Origin: Silene noctiflora
Lineage: Eukaryota; Streptophyta; Magnoliopsida; Caryophyllales; Caryophyllaceae
Assembly: GCA_009801015.1 (NCBI GenBank)
Contig: VHZZ01023712.1
Span: 1 to 31,105, forward strand
Length of the DNA stretch: 31,105 nucleotides
Reading direction: 5' to 3'
Shown: positions 1 through 11,724 of the stretch, piece by piece
Layout of the letters: every line of letters starts with the position of its first letter
Position numbering within the stretch: the stretch's first letter is position 1
Made by a program: the position numbers and the translations under genes
The notes under the pieces: model-generated
What the model was told of the DNA's origin: nothing
Databases searched by the model: none
What the model saw: only the letters and a program-made list of their open reading frames with translations

Positions 1-223
1 AAAAAAAAAAAAAAAAAACACTGTTCATCGTGAAGTGGCTTCACAGAATTGCGCTAAATGATTCTGTATTTATATAGATAAGATTATTATTATTTTATTA
101 TTATTATTATTGGAAGCTCTTGTATTGAGGTTGTCAATAAGATCTTTTTAAAAAAAAGTGTCCCATTGCACAAAAAAATTTGTTTTTATATAAACAAACT
201 AGGTTTGAACAACAAATTTCTTG
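1..223. repeat. Poly(A) and ATT-rich simple sequence
   Basis: The window opens with an 18-base A run, and an imperfect ATT/TTATT microsatellite covers about 85-112. I see no gene here. The short reading frames that cross it on the minus strand are low-complexity and continue into the foldback element next door. Confidence 0.7.
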
Positions 224-412
224 TGCGACGGTCTTTCCGTGTTTTTTGACAAAATATGACCACTTTTGAGTAAATAGTAACCACTTTATAGTAAATTGTG
301 ACCACCTTGAAAAAATGAACATTTTTTCCTCCTGAAAAATGGTCACTATTTACCCAAAAGTGGTAACAATTTACCAAAAAATGGTCACTTTTTTCCTGGT
401 CGCACGTACGAC
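224..412. repeat. Foldback (MITE-like) element
   Basis: Two inverted arms of roughly 48-50 bases (about 257-306 and 341-388) are built from TGGTCAC-TTTAC and GTGGTAAC-TTTAC units, about three quarters identical when one arm is reverse-complemented. A 34-base loop separates them. GTGCGACGGTC lies outside the left arm, and GTCGCAC plus ACGGTCTTA lie outside the right arm, so the edges also carry related words. I could not define a target-site duplication. The two 63-70 aa minus-strand frames across it have no protein character. Confidence 0.6.
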
Positions 413-546
413 GGTCTTAAAGTAGAATTTGCGAGGTTTGAAAAGAAGAACCGAGTTCTTCCCAAACTACAAGAAATTGGTAGAGTTAACAAATTAATTA
501 TGGCCCCATTAAAGAACTTTACTTAAAGTTCATCCATTACAACAAC

Positions 547-733
547 CAAAGCGTCTCCCTTGTGACGGGTCGGTCCTTGTGACGGGTAATGTCACTCACA
601 AAACGAATAGGGGGACAAGGTGGGGACACCCCCCACTTGCTTTCCTCTCTCCTCTCATGGGCATTTTGTGAGACAAAAAGGTATCCGTCACAAGCTTGTG
701 ACGGATACCTTCCGTCACAAATGAGAATTTGCC
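547..733. mobile_element. MULE-type MITE, copy A (187 bp)
   Basis: The element starts CAAAGCGTCTC and ends GAGAATTTGCC. TACAACAAC precedes it and TACAACAAA follows it, an 8-of-9 match to a 9-bp target-site duplication. It carries several TTGTGACGG/CCGTCACAA words, including the inverted pair CCGTCACAAGCTTGTGACGG near 700. It is the reverse complement of the copy at 27317-27503. The 9-bp duplication is what the Mutator superfamily makes. It has no coding capacity. Confidence 0.8.
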
Positions 734-1245
734 TACAACAAAAAGTTTTTAATTATTGAAATTGTCAAAATCTTACCTAGCAAATGGAAGAACTTTTTAC
801 CATTGTACTTACTCCTTTTGATTTTACCGGTACATTTTATTGAAAAAAAAATAACCGACAAACTATGACATAAATGGTTGGTGGGTAAATAAGGCGGATA
901 CGGGTCTAAATTTTAACCCAATGGAACGAGTACGACCGTACAAGTATGGAAACTTGTACCCATTATGATTGGTGGGACAGGTATAGGCATGAGAAATGTT
1001 TGCTGAGTACGGACCATAGGGGGGAGTCTATGTCCATTACTGCTCCGCCTCAATCATATCCCTAATTCTAACGAGAACACTTGATTTGCTTAAATTGGAT
1101 GGAAAACTCGAAGCCCCGAAGTAAAAAGATTTTACGGGTGATTTTTGGAAACTCGAGGCCTCGAAGTGTGTGCTAGCCCATGTTTTTATCTTTTGGTAAG
1201 AAATTTAGTTAAAGCTTCATATTTTTTACTATCATAATATTTTTT
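734..1245. other. Intergenic, nothing recognised
   Basis: AT-rich sequence with no splice-bounded exon or coding-like frame on either strand. CTCGAAGCCCCGAAG and CTCGAGGCCTCGAAG occur about 55 bases apart near 1108 and 1152, a short duplicated word of unknown origin. Confidence 0.5.
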
Positions 1246-1410
1246 CAAAGCGTCTTGCTTGTGAAGGACATTATCCGTCGCAATAAGAAAAGTCGCAGGG
1301 CAAGTAGGGGGAATGGAGTACCCATGAATAGTGTCACTTGCATATTATGAGAGGGGTAATATCCGTTTTCAGCTTGTGACGAATAATGCCGTCTTTGACG
1401 AGAGTTTGTG
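1246..1410. mobile_element. MULE-type MITE, copy B (165 bp)
   Basis: It begins CAAAGCGTCTTG and ends GAGAGTTTGTG. ATATTTTTT lies before it and ATATTTTTC after it, an 8-of-9 target-site duplication, although the tract is AT-rich and so less decisive. Internally it shares the ACTTGCATATT-TGAGAGGGG stretch and the CAGCTTGTGACG word with the copy at 11532-11715. It is shorter and more decayed, for example GTGAAGGAC where the sister has GTGACGGAC. Confidence 0.7.
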
Positions 1411-3374
1411 ATATTTTTCTAAACCAAATAAAACATGTGAGAACAAATACAAGTGATATTTTATGTCGTTAGTTGCTTATAGTGGCGAATATGAGAATAC
1501 GAGTATTCTTAAAAGTAACCCATTTATTAGTATAAAGCTTTTCAATTAAAAAAAACTTCAATTTGTTTCTTCCACCTCAATCGTTTGTTTACCTTTTCTT
1601 ATGAAAACAATATTTTAAAGGTAAACATAAATGACCGAGACAAAGAAAATACTATAAATCTTAATTCTTTTATTATTTGTTATTCTGTACTTTCTAGGTA
1701 AAACAAGTGATCGTTTATGATCCGTGATATGAGTAATTTAGTACGAAGTCTGAACCTTTAATGTTCCACGGGTTTATAGTTTTAAAATATTTGCTCGAAT
1801 AATAATTTATTAAAGGTCAAAGAGAGACAAGAACAACCAACCTCTGTTGATCCGTCCTATTAGTACAACGTCTGTTGTCCAAGATAGTGACGGGCACACT
1901 CACATACACATGCTATGCCAACGTGGTACACGTCTGAAAAATAGGAAAATTACCATTGTTAATTTTAAGCTTAATTGATCAAGTTGTATGAATAAATTAC
2001 CATTGTTGCGGATATATCCGTTTGATCTTAAGGGAGACTAACTTCATTATATATTATCATACTCCATTGATTTATATTACTGTTTGTCTGTTTATTAAAA
2101 TACTCTCCCCTATTTGATGAGTTCAACGAGACTCACTCGATCCGATAGCTGACTTGACCTGAAAGCTAACCCGAAAGTTAGCCGATCCAAATGATAATAA
2201 CTCGATATTAACTCGAAAAATATCCACTACATAAATGAAAAGTCAAGGCGATAAAAATAAAATTAAACCGACATTATGAACGACTAAACATAGTTAATAT
2301 TAACTAACCTTATTTTTATAACTATTCTAAATAATGATCATAACTCAACTTAAACTTGAAAAATTATTGGAAAAAAGTGACCGAATAATAAATTGATGAG
2401 CAACCAATTAAGTAAATCACGACCCAAGTCCGTCTAGATAGGACAAATTATCATAATTACCCGACCCAGAAATGAGATTGATAATGACCCGGACAGACAA
2501 TGTCCACGACCCAACCAAAACCCGAACCAGCCACCCGACAAATCTATATGATTGACCCGACCCAACAATGACCGCCCGAATCCAACCAAAACCCGAGCTT
2601 AGAATTGATCCAACTTACCTGAGCCGTACGCGGCCTGAACTCGACCTAAACGTACTCATGACCAGAGCTCGGCGCCGACAAACTAGAGTACAAACGAGGT
2701 CCTTTTAGCTACGCATTAGTATTTTAGGTCCTCATTTCTATTTTTCTCCATATTTCAGGTCCTTAAAATACACTTACTACTTTAACATATGTTAATTTAT
2801 TTTATCAGAACTAATTAAGGGCCTAGATTGTGTGATTATCGGTTTCCGACTCGTTTAATAAGACGTACACCTTTGATGTGTACACGTACAAATTCATAGA
2901 ATTAAATCAATATATAATGTACATATATTAAGTTGGATGAAGCAAAATTAACGGAAATGTTAACTCTGTTAGAGATAGGTCCTTAAAGCTTCATAACATG
3001 TTAGTTTGGGTCCTTCAACTGTACTTTACTCAACAAACTACTATGAATATTAACTTGGGAACAAGGACGGCCACCATATTCACAAATTCTCATTTGTGAC
3101 GCCTTGCGACTGATTTAGCTGATACTAAGTTCGTGAATCTTTACTCGATATAGACTATATGGAATGAACTTCGGAGGAAAAGGGGCTTACCAGGGCTTTT
3201 ACCTGACATTCTACAAAACACAAGTAAATCAAGTTTCCGATCATGTGTCAGGTAGTTTCCGATCAAGAGCTTCAGAAATAAGAGTTCTTCCTCTTTCCAA
3301 AAATATATTGAGTAGCAGTTCAAATTACAAAACGCAAACCAGTTTTGCAAAAGTTCATAAATGAAGAGCTCTCA
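1411..3374. other. Intergenic with degenerate CCGACC-rich stretch
   Basis: I found no gene. From about 2110 to 2690 the DNA is rich in CCCGACCC, ACCCGA and CTCGACC words, like the stretches near 9360-9660, 10600-10870, 11250-11345 and 13345-13785. It is probably a decayed copy of the same repeat type. At 3078-3101 TCACAAATTCTCATTTGTGACG is an isolated scrap of the CCGTCACAA MITE end. The rest is AT-rich and unassigned, and its last part should hold the 3' UTR of the neighbouring minus-strand gene. Confidence 0.5.
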
Positions 3375-6300
3375 TCATTTTCTAACAAAACTAAGAGACT
3401 CTGGTTTTATTTCGTCCATGCGTATTAGTATAGTACTCCCGGTGTCATCTTCTGTCCATTTTACCGTCTCCCTCTCAAGTAGTTTTATAACCTGCCAAAC
3501 ATACAATACATTGTGATCTTCCTTGCCTTCATCCAAAACGTTAAAGAAAGTATAGCGGATAAAATGAAACACTAATGTAGTTGATGTCGATAATGATGTA
3601 CTCTTGAGACAAGGATCACTGGCAGTCATGATGGTTGAATAGGGATACTCGTGGTATGTTGATACAGGTTGCGACAATGTATTATGAGTATCCCTCAAGT
3701 TTTGGATAAGACTTCGGCCTGACTCTGATAAGAGCACAACCAATACAATGTCATGACTGATTTGTCGCTTCTGAAGATTACCACGACTCCATTTTCAGGT
3801 GACATGGCCTCGATAACAGCACAACCAAAAACATACCAACTCAAAATGACCCCAAACAGTCTGTAACTGACCCAAATTACTTGTCCATCAGGTTCTGAAT
3901 AAGATCAAAACCGTTTAATACTTGGTTAAACAAGAGTGACTGGATGAGTGATCATAAAAAGGCTCTTTCCGAGAAGCTAATTTAAAACACGGTCTATTGA
4001 AAGAGGGAGACGTCCAAATTGGCGTAGCATTGACTATTACACAGGGCCATTAAGTTTTTTAGAAGAGCAACTTAAAGGAAAGACATTGAAAAAGCACAAG
4101 AAAGAACTCATCAAGCAACATAGAAAGATTAACGCCTTACCAATCGCTTGCGTCTTTCAGCATCCCGTCCATCACTCCCAATCATGACTTTCAGATTCTT
4201 GATTGCTAGAGCCAAAACAACATATGAATTATTCTCATATAGATGATATTGTAAGAGGCAACGAGAAATGAGAACAAAAGTTTGAAGGCGGTGTGATGAC
4301 TCACATGAAATACCCGAAAGTGTACGTAGGTGATATTTAACAAGTTGTATTGCCTCTCTGACTTCATGATCTTGCAAATCGAGAGACATGTCATCTTGCA
4401 CCTCAGCATTCCCGCTATTAAAAAATAAACAGCCGTAAGAAAAAACACGTGCACCTAACTTAAGGCGGTTAGAACCGCCTCAATGGATACTTAGTTACTC
4501 ACCTAGTCTCAAATATTTTTGAGGCGGATTCTTCGTCAGCTTCACGAGCCATATTGTAAAAAAATTGCCCCTGTATTAAGATGTAAAAAAGCACTTCACT
4601 AAATAAAGGCACATCATTACAGGAGCATTTTTTTTCCAAATTCAATGAATCCAAATGTATTCACTACTGAACCATGATGGAATAAAACAAAATGGCTCAC
4701 GGAATTTGTATTCATATGATGCAATTCTGATACAATTTTCATAATTGGTCATCCGAAAACACTAATACATCTACTACATGGTAAGACTGCGTACATCTGG
4801 TACACTGCTGTTACACAAATATAATCAACATATCTGACAAGTATTATCGTGGTAGAAGGCATTGACACTTCGGAAAATAAGTTATGGGTCAAAGTTACAT
4901 CGATAAAGACTAATCCTCATCAAAATACGAACTTATTTTAGAAGAGAAGGGAAACTACCAACCTTCTCCAGCAGCAAGGCGGCTCGAGCACGATCCCCAC
5001 TTGCAAAAGCTTCGGTAGCCTAGTACAGAAGTGGTGGCCACTCATCAGAAATCTCATTTCACCAACATTTAGATAAAGACTAGTAGGAGATTCAAGGCTG
5101 CAGAGAATGCAACAAAAAAAATCTTACGGCTCGGTAGTATTCCTTCATTGTATCACGGTGTTCTGTAACAGCTTTGCGAAGGATCTGATAAGGATCATCA
5201 TCAGCTTCAACTAAGGAACAGAGAAGCATAAAATGTAACATTCAGTGAACTGTTTTGATGATGTAATTCTATGATACCGAGGTGGCTTTCCATTTACAAT
5301 AGAACTACAAAATTCTTCTTATGACTCGTGCCCAATTTTTATGAAAGGAACAGACCAGCGTGTTTAATTATATAAGATTAAGAATTGATATTTCCAACAA
5401 TTTCAAAGATCCTAAAAATAGACATACCTATCACTTTAGGAACACGAGGCCTTGTAGGGATAACTGTATGCTCATAAGAGATGTCCTCCGGAAGTTCAGC
5501 TACCATTCCTTCAGTTGCGCTAGACCTCCTCGCCAATTTCTTAACAGAAGCACTTACAGTTGAACCAGGCCGTTCAGGAGCATGGAACAATGAAGTTAAA
5601 ACCTCCTGTTGCTGCTCATATATCCTGCTCGGTTGCCTTGCATTGACCGCATTGTTTCCTAACCTATTGCTGCAAAGTACAATCATTAGTTCATGAAGAT
5701 CATTCGGTTCCATGACCCTAATGTTCTTAACAAAATTCCACAGGGCAAGGAGGATGCGTAAATACTGATAAATACACCTAGATTGCAATAAATCATTTTT
5801 GTGGCTTGAATCAAAATTCCAGACTCCTCTTGATTTAAAAAAAACCACAGAAAATATGCAATCTGCTATTTTAAGATCCATGGAGTGAGAACTGAAAGGT
5901 TCGGGAAAATACCTCTCAGCAACTTTTCGTTGTCGTGCTTGGTTCCGAGTTGAAAGAGTTTCGGAATCAGAATGCAAATTATTACTCTGTAGATATTAAC
6001 AAAAAATACCTAAATTGTTAAGAGAGCTGCACGTTGCAAAATATTTCATTAAAGAAAAATAGTCACAGATCATACCTTATGAACATCATATTTCTTGTCG
6101 AGGTTTGCAGCTGCAAGATCAAGTAATGTCTCCATGCTCTGCATTAATTAAGAATATAAATGCGTGTATTGTACTATTCTATGACTCTATATACAAGGTA
6201 AAAAAAGAACATAATTTAAGCAGAGAAAACCAGTAAGATAAATTAGACATACCTTCTTCATGTCGTATCCGCATTGACCTGATACAATTACCGTTTATTA

Positions 6301-7306
6301 GTAGTTGCATGTATATGCTTAACTGAGTAAAAGCATCTCGAAATATTTAATTGTCTATAATCTCATAGGCTCATAGAGCAGATAGAAATTGGTATTGCAC
6401 CAATCAAAGACACACCCACCCTTTCCTCATCCTTCTCTGTAAGGTCCGTTACCGGATCCTCTGATGCACTAACATACATAGCCTCTCTATATTTCTGAAC
6501 TCAAGCTACATTTTTCTTTGGTTAAGCCAAAGCGCCATAGGAACCAACCATGAAGGACAAATTTCGTAATTAGAAAAGGGTACGATCCCAAACATCAAAG
6601 GATAAATTCAAGACAACATCCTATAACCAAGAACTATTAAAAAGGCAACAGGGATAAGCAAGGAGCACCAATCACTGAGTAAGGAAGATGCTAAATCATT
6701 ACCTAAAACTTCATGAATAGCACTTCGTTCAAGTTGAAATCCCCGTCCAAGCATTTCAAAGAGGAAATTCTCAACATCATCATTCATATTGGCATCCTTT
6801 TTTAGAGATGAATCCTCAAAAGTCCGCGAATTGGCATCCTTTGATTCTAGGGAATGATCAGTGAAACTCACAGGCATTGAGGACTCACTTGCATCTACTT
6901 TCAAAGGCTTTCTATCATTAGGATTTCCATTTGAATTAGCAACACGCCACACATAATAGTTCCCAAGAACACTCGAAACAGTTCCCATTGAAGCGGGATT
7001 TCTTTTTGAAATTGTTGCTTTCAAGCCATTACCATTTGCATGTTGTGTCTCACAAAAGCCATTAACCTTAGAAGCTCGGGAATGGGTTCTACTTGTCAAC
7101 GGTACATTCGAGACATGCATTTCATGAGTTAACGGGCTTTGCTGTGTTCCACTCAGGATCTGGCCTGCCAAATCTGGATCTCGGCCTGCCTTGCAAAAAG
7201 CAGAAGCTATATCTTCAAGAGAGAATTTAGAACCAAAGGCATCAAGCAGACTCTTCAAGTCCTTGTCTTCGCTAGCAAGCTCTGGTGTAACTGATGATGC
7301 CTCCAT
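3375..7306 (-). CDS. SDE5: SDE5/At5g58720-like UBA-like, DUF1771 and Smr-like protein (502 aa)
   Basis: Eleven coding exons (high to low): 7306-6703, 6278-6253, 6138-6076, 5986-5913, 5669-5428, 5210-5128, 5019-4963, 4570-4503, 4414-4305, 4205-4141, 3491-3375. All junctions are GT-AG and all phases join, giving 502 aa and a TGA stop. Residues about 15-65 form the UBA-like region (SLLDAFGSKFSLEDIASAF); about 177-225 is a second conserved helical block (FLFEMLGRGFQLERSAIHEV, split across exons 1-3). DUF1771 is about 343-405 (ILRKAVTEHRDTMKEYYRAA, then ASGDRARAALLLEKG). The Smr-like end is about 412-498. The usual Smr LDLHG reads LDLQD (Q420), so nuclease activity is doubtful. Arabidopsis SDE5 acts in transgene silencing and tasiRNA production and is described as mRNA-export-factor-like. 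The paralogue At5g58720 is the alternative name; I favour SDE5 because the Smr motif is degenerate. The start follows a 5' UTR splice acceptor directly. Confidence 0.87.
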
Positions 7307-8970
7307 TCTGTCAACGCATCACAAACAAGAGAAAGAAGTTGAAACACAAAGAAGTAGAACTGTCAAAGGGGCAGAATGCTCAAACAACCTATAGTGTAAG
7401 TAAGTACTATAGTACATAGTATAGAAATGGCATGAAGAAGAAAATTAAGATCGTAAAGCTAGGCGATAATGTCAAATAAAAATCCTAGAAAAACTCTATT
7501 TACAAAACTAAAAAGGTATTAAATAAGCTGATAAACAACTCGACTAATGAAACGTGGGTTAACATGTCTAGGCAACAAAGAAAGAGGCAATTTTTATGTG
7601 GGAAGTTCATTTTCTATCATCAACAGGGTGCCTTCTAAGTTCTAAGTAGCGGTCTAGCACATATACCCTTTCCCCTTCCACTAAAAGAGAGGGTTTTTAT
7701 TGACCCTCAACCAAAAACGACACAAGCCTCTATAACTTCCTGAAATAAGAACCACAAAGAGCTTTAAGAGCCATTTTGAGTTTGTCCATTTTATCCCATA
7801 GCCGAAAGAATAGTAAGTCTTAAACTCCTTTTAGAAAGGAAGTTTACATGTTGACACTTACGCACCCTCTTTATTTCACTCTTTCTTTCACCGCCATCAA
7901 GAATATAAACTCGAGGTAAGTTGCAGTGAATCTAAGTTGTTGAAGGCATCATTCAACAAGAAACATGATACACATCATTTTGATAGAGTGTCTTTGGCAA
8001 TGTGATTTGTATCGAAAAGATGAAACCTTGATGCACATTTAATGCCACATAAACGTGTTAGTTACCATAAGTAAATAGAGTCTACAATAAAACAGTTTTC
8101 TTCTACAGGATCACTATATCGTACCTACCAGTTCCACCTGTCAGTCTGTCACTCTTCCCCATACCGTCTCTTCCCCTCTCTCGTCTTCTCCAAACAACTT
8201 ATTCAGGTATTCTTGTTTGGGTGCATTAGAACTTAGAAGCAAATAAGGCCATTAAACCATACTGTATATTGCACAAATGCAAATAAAACTCAAACATTAC
8301 CGAAATGAGAACCCCTGAGACCTATTGGGAGTTGGGACTGCCGCCACCACCACTCCGTCACATTAGTATGATATTTTCCGCTTTACCCCCAGCAAAACCT
8401 ACCACTCATTAATCTAATACTGTTAGGTCAAGTTCCGATTTTCAAACTTCCTAGTTCCTAACAGTCCTGCATTTTTCTACAGTTCTTGATTCTATTTTCT
8501 GGTTTAACTCACAGTTCTAAACCAAAAGGGCATCAAATACAAGAAAGATACCAGAAAATCTACCATTAAACCATCATATGGTAATCAAGATACCGCAAAA
8601 TTCTATCATTCAAGAAGATTAACCACAATGCAAGGCAATACAGCACATTATATGAACTAAATGACCTAACTCAGCAAACCCAAATCATAAGATCAAAATT
8701 TTACATTGAAAACCATATAATTAATCAAACCCATCATCAAAAAATTGAACTTCTTGCTAAATAAACAGAAACTATACTCCAATTTAAACAACAGAAGATT
8801 ACTGAATACTGATGGTGCACAAATTATTTTCCGTTTTAAGTTAACTTAAAACGGGTCAAATACGATAGATAGATAGTTGGGTAATTGAAAGAAACTTACT
8901 TGATAACAATCTGAAGACTTTCCTGAATTGGGTATGGATTCAATGCTCAAGAATCACAAAAGGTAAAACC
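7307..8970 (-). other. 5' leader of the SDE5-like gene with a 1.6-kb intron
   Basis: On the minus strand a pyrimidine-rich acceptor ending TTGACAG lies one base before the start codon (exon resumes at 7307). The best upstream donor is ATCAA|GTAAGT at 8899, which leaves a leader exon of about 70 bases (8900 to about 8970) and an intron of 8899-7308. No coding potential is visible inside. Extra leader exons cannot be excluded without transcript data. Confidence 0.6.
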
Positions 8971-8997
8971 AAGAAACATTAAATCATTGTTTCTAAA

Positions 8998-9007
8998 GTA
9001 TATAAAT
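8998..9007 (-). promoter_or_regulatory. TATA box for the SDE5-like gene
   Basis: Read on the minus strand this is ATTTATATAC, about 30 bases upstream of the expected transcription start near 8970 and about 100 bases upstream of the leader donor at 8899. Position and sequence fit a plant core promoter. The call rests on spacing alone. Confidence 0.45.
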
Positions 9008-9340
9008 CCGTTATTCTAAAACACTGCTAATTTGCTGCCATATCTGTAAGCATGCCCAAAAATAACTTCTGCATTTATGAAATCTACTATTTATTGATAT
9101 GCTTATCTTAAATAAAAATATATGATGAATCTATAATACCCTTTATAGCACAAGTATATGTATTTACAGAATTCAACTACTTTCAAGTGAAAGTGTTGAA
9201 ATGATTGTATGACTGTAAGTCTGTATGTCTGTATGTCAATGTCTTTAATGTCTTTACAGTTTAAGTTGGGGTCACTTGGTCCCAGGACAGGGCACAGAGA
9301 ATAATCATGGCGGTTATTGCTATCAAAATTTCAGTGGTCT

Positions 9341-10253
9341 AAATGAGTCAATTGGGTCGAGTTCAATCGAGTCATTTTTAGGGTAAATTGAGTTTTGGTT
9401 GATTCGGGTTGGGTCGGGTCAAATTGGGGCAGGAGCAATTCAGTTTTGGCTCATTTTTTAATCGGTTATTATAAGTTAAATAACAAGTTATATACGGTAA
9501 TGAACTGTTGCAACTATACACATTCGGGTTGGTTTGGTCGGGTCAAATTCAGATCACGGGTCAATCTCAGATCTTTAGTTCGGGTGTTTAGATCGGATAC
9601 ATGTCAGATTATTCGAGTCAGTCCATTTGGGTTGGGTTAACTTTGTCAAGTCTAAGGGAGACTAGTCAGACTACTAGACTTGGCAAATAGCTCGGGTCTC
9701 GTGGCAAACAAATACGTGATCTTCGGGTTTAAAAAAGATTGTTGGCACCTTTATTTTTTCATTTTTCATTTTTAAAGTCAAACCCAAATAATTTAAAAAA
9801 TTTATGATATATAATAATATTTTAATCATAATCATTAGTTGGCATATTTATACTAAAATAATTGTAAAAATTAAGTAATTTTAATAATTATTTTATTAAT
9901 AAGTAATACAAAAGTAATATCGAGTGGGTTTTTAAATCAAGTTAGTAATCAAAATACTAAAATTAATACGTTTTTAATTATAATTTTACATTATATAAAT
10001 AAATATTAATATTTTAATAATATTTATGAATTATATTCACATCTAATCAAACTTTATCTTTTTTTCCCATCAGGTTGATTGGGTCGAGTCGGATTTCCGC
10101 GCTAAACTAACGAATCATACTCACTATCAAAGGCAAGAACGCCGGAAAAAAAATAAAAATAAAAAGTTGTCCAATTATCAATCTGACAAGGTAATGATTT
10201 CTATAAACTAAACATAACTTTCAAAATTACATCTCTCACTTACATATTCCATA
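9341..10253. repeat. GGGTCGGGTC-rich degenerate repeat and AT-rich DNA
   Basis: From about 9355 to 9640 the sequence is a degenerate run of GGGTCGGGTC, GGTTGGGT and TCGAGT words, the reverse-complement style of the CCGACCC element at 13345-13785. TTTGTCAAGTCTA at 9642-9654 matches that element's right terminus at 12 of 13 bases, and TAGACTTGGCAAA at 9675-9687 resembles its left terminus. The 81-aa plus-strand frame here simply reads the repeat. From 9740 to 10060 the DNA is very AT-rich with nothing recognised. Confidence 0.5.
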
Positions 10254-10500
10254 CTACTTTCTCTGTTCTTAAATAATTGACGTTTTCATTTTACGAGGTG
10301 AATTTTTGAATTCAATTTATACAAAAATATATTGGTTGGAAAATTATAAAAATTACACCATAAAATTCTTTACGAATAGAGCTTTAATATGAGTATACAT
10401 TTCAATATATTTAGTCATATATTTTGAGAGATATTAAAAAGAGAAGTGAGTGTTTCGAAAAGTGAGAATGTCAATTAAGAAACAAAAGAGAGAGTAAATG
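10254..10500. mobile_element. Stowaway-like MITE (about 245 bp)
   Basis: The left end TACTTTCTCTGTTCTTAA is followed by ATAATTGAC. The right end GTCAATTAAGAAACAAAAGA with GAGAGTAAA is its imperfect inverse. The CTC(T/C)CT-GTTC style and the TA-bounded ends fit Tc1/mariner-derived Stowaway elements. There is no coding capacity. The exact boundary is uncertain by a few bases. Confidence 0.6.
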
Positions 10501-11531
10501 AGTAATACAAAAACTAGATTTACATAAAACTAGTTTTACACGCAACCCAAGTTGTTTTTTTCCACATTCAATACGTAGTTCCATAAATCTTAACTCATGA
10601 GTTGATCGACCCAGAATGACCCGTTAGTTTAAGGCTGAATCATAAATAGTAAATAAAAAAAATCTAATGCCGGTATCTTTTTCAACTAAAGTTATTAAAA
10701 TTTTAGTACTTTAAATTATTTGAAATTATTACAATTGCTCAATAAGTGTAACGTACTAACGTACCTAATGAAATAAGTTAAAATATTGATAGTAAATCTA
10801 ATTTAATCTATAAAAATATTATTCTGATCCGCATTTTCATTCCAACCCAACCTGTGACCCGCTTTTGACCTAACTCTACATGTATGACCAATTTACACGT
10901 GTACAAACTTTAGTAGTTGTAACGATATAAAGGCCCACAAAAATACACCATATATATCAGGTTTACATCAAAGAAGATAAATAATCAACGTTTCTAGCAT
11001 GAGTCCCCAATCTCATGGAGTCATAGGCATATTTGAAGAGCTCTCAAATCGCTTCATACATTGCACTCCCCTTATATTATCCATTGCAATCTTCAAGCGT
11101 AATGGAGATGGTAAAATGTAATAACGTAGCGTAAGTGATGGATTAGGGTTAGATGGCTGAGTAATCGTTGAAGTACAAATTCATATATATAATTTTTATA
11201 ATAATAATGTTACAATGAAATACGATTGTTATATGCTTTTTTCTGACCCGTAGTTTGGCCCTAATCCGACCTGGCAGCCAATTCATATTTGACCGACCCG
11301 TATTCTGAATCGATGTTGACCCGTCTGACCCATTTAACGGGTCTAATGGAGTCACCTTCTGCTCATATAACACATCGCTGGAAGTTAATGGATGGGTTGT
11401 ATGAGGTGATTGCCCTATGGATTTGGATTAATATACTTACATTTCCGAAAAAAAAAAATGGAGTCTAATGGAGTCACCTTCTCCTCACACAGTCATACAC
11501 GCCTGTTATCTATTTCATGTCTTCTAACTTA
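10501..11531. other. Intergenic, scattered GACCCG words
   Basis: No gene recognised. Degenerate GACCCG/CCGACC clusters occur near 10606-10625, 10840-10875 and 11245-11345, apparently scraps of the same repeat class as 13345-13785. A 74-aa minus-strand frame at 11149-11373 reads through one of these clusters and is not convincing. Confidence 0.45.
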
Positions 11532-11715
11532 CAAAGCGTCTTGTTTGTGACGGACACTATCCGTCACAAGCTGAAAACGGATAGTGGTCCTCTCACAAAA
11601 GGCAAGTGGGGGAGAAATGGAACATCCATGGATAGTGTCACTTGCATATTGTGAGAGGGGCAGTATCCGTCTTCAGCTTGTGACGGATAGTGTCCGTTTT
11701 CAATGAGAATTTGTG
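11532..11715. mobile_element. MULE-type MITE, copy C (184 bp)
   Basis: Flanked on both sides by a perfect 9-bp target-site duplication TCTAACTTA (11523-11531 and 11716-11724). It starts CAAAGCGTCTTG and ends GAGAATTTGTG. Inside are paired words: GACACTATCCGTCACAAGCT near the left and AGCTTGTGACGGATAGTGTC near the right are exact inverse complements. This gives the element strong secondary structure. It has no coding sequence. This is the best-preserved copy of its subfamily in the window. Confidence 0.88.
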
Positions 11716-11724
11716 TCTAACTTA

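Noticed and set aside
6608..6702. Extension of the first SDE5-like coding exon to the stop at 6608
   Set aside because: A donor (TTTTAG|GTAATG) at 6702 and perfect phase with the 26-base exon at 6253-6278 restore the conserved VLGQCGYDMKK. The extension is intron read-through.
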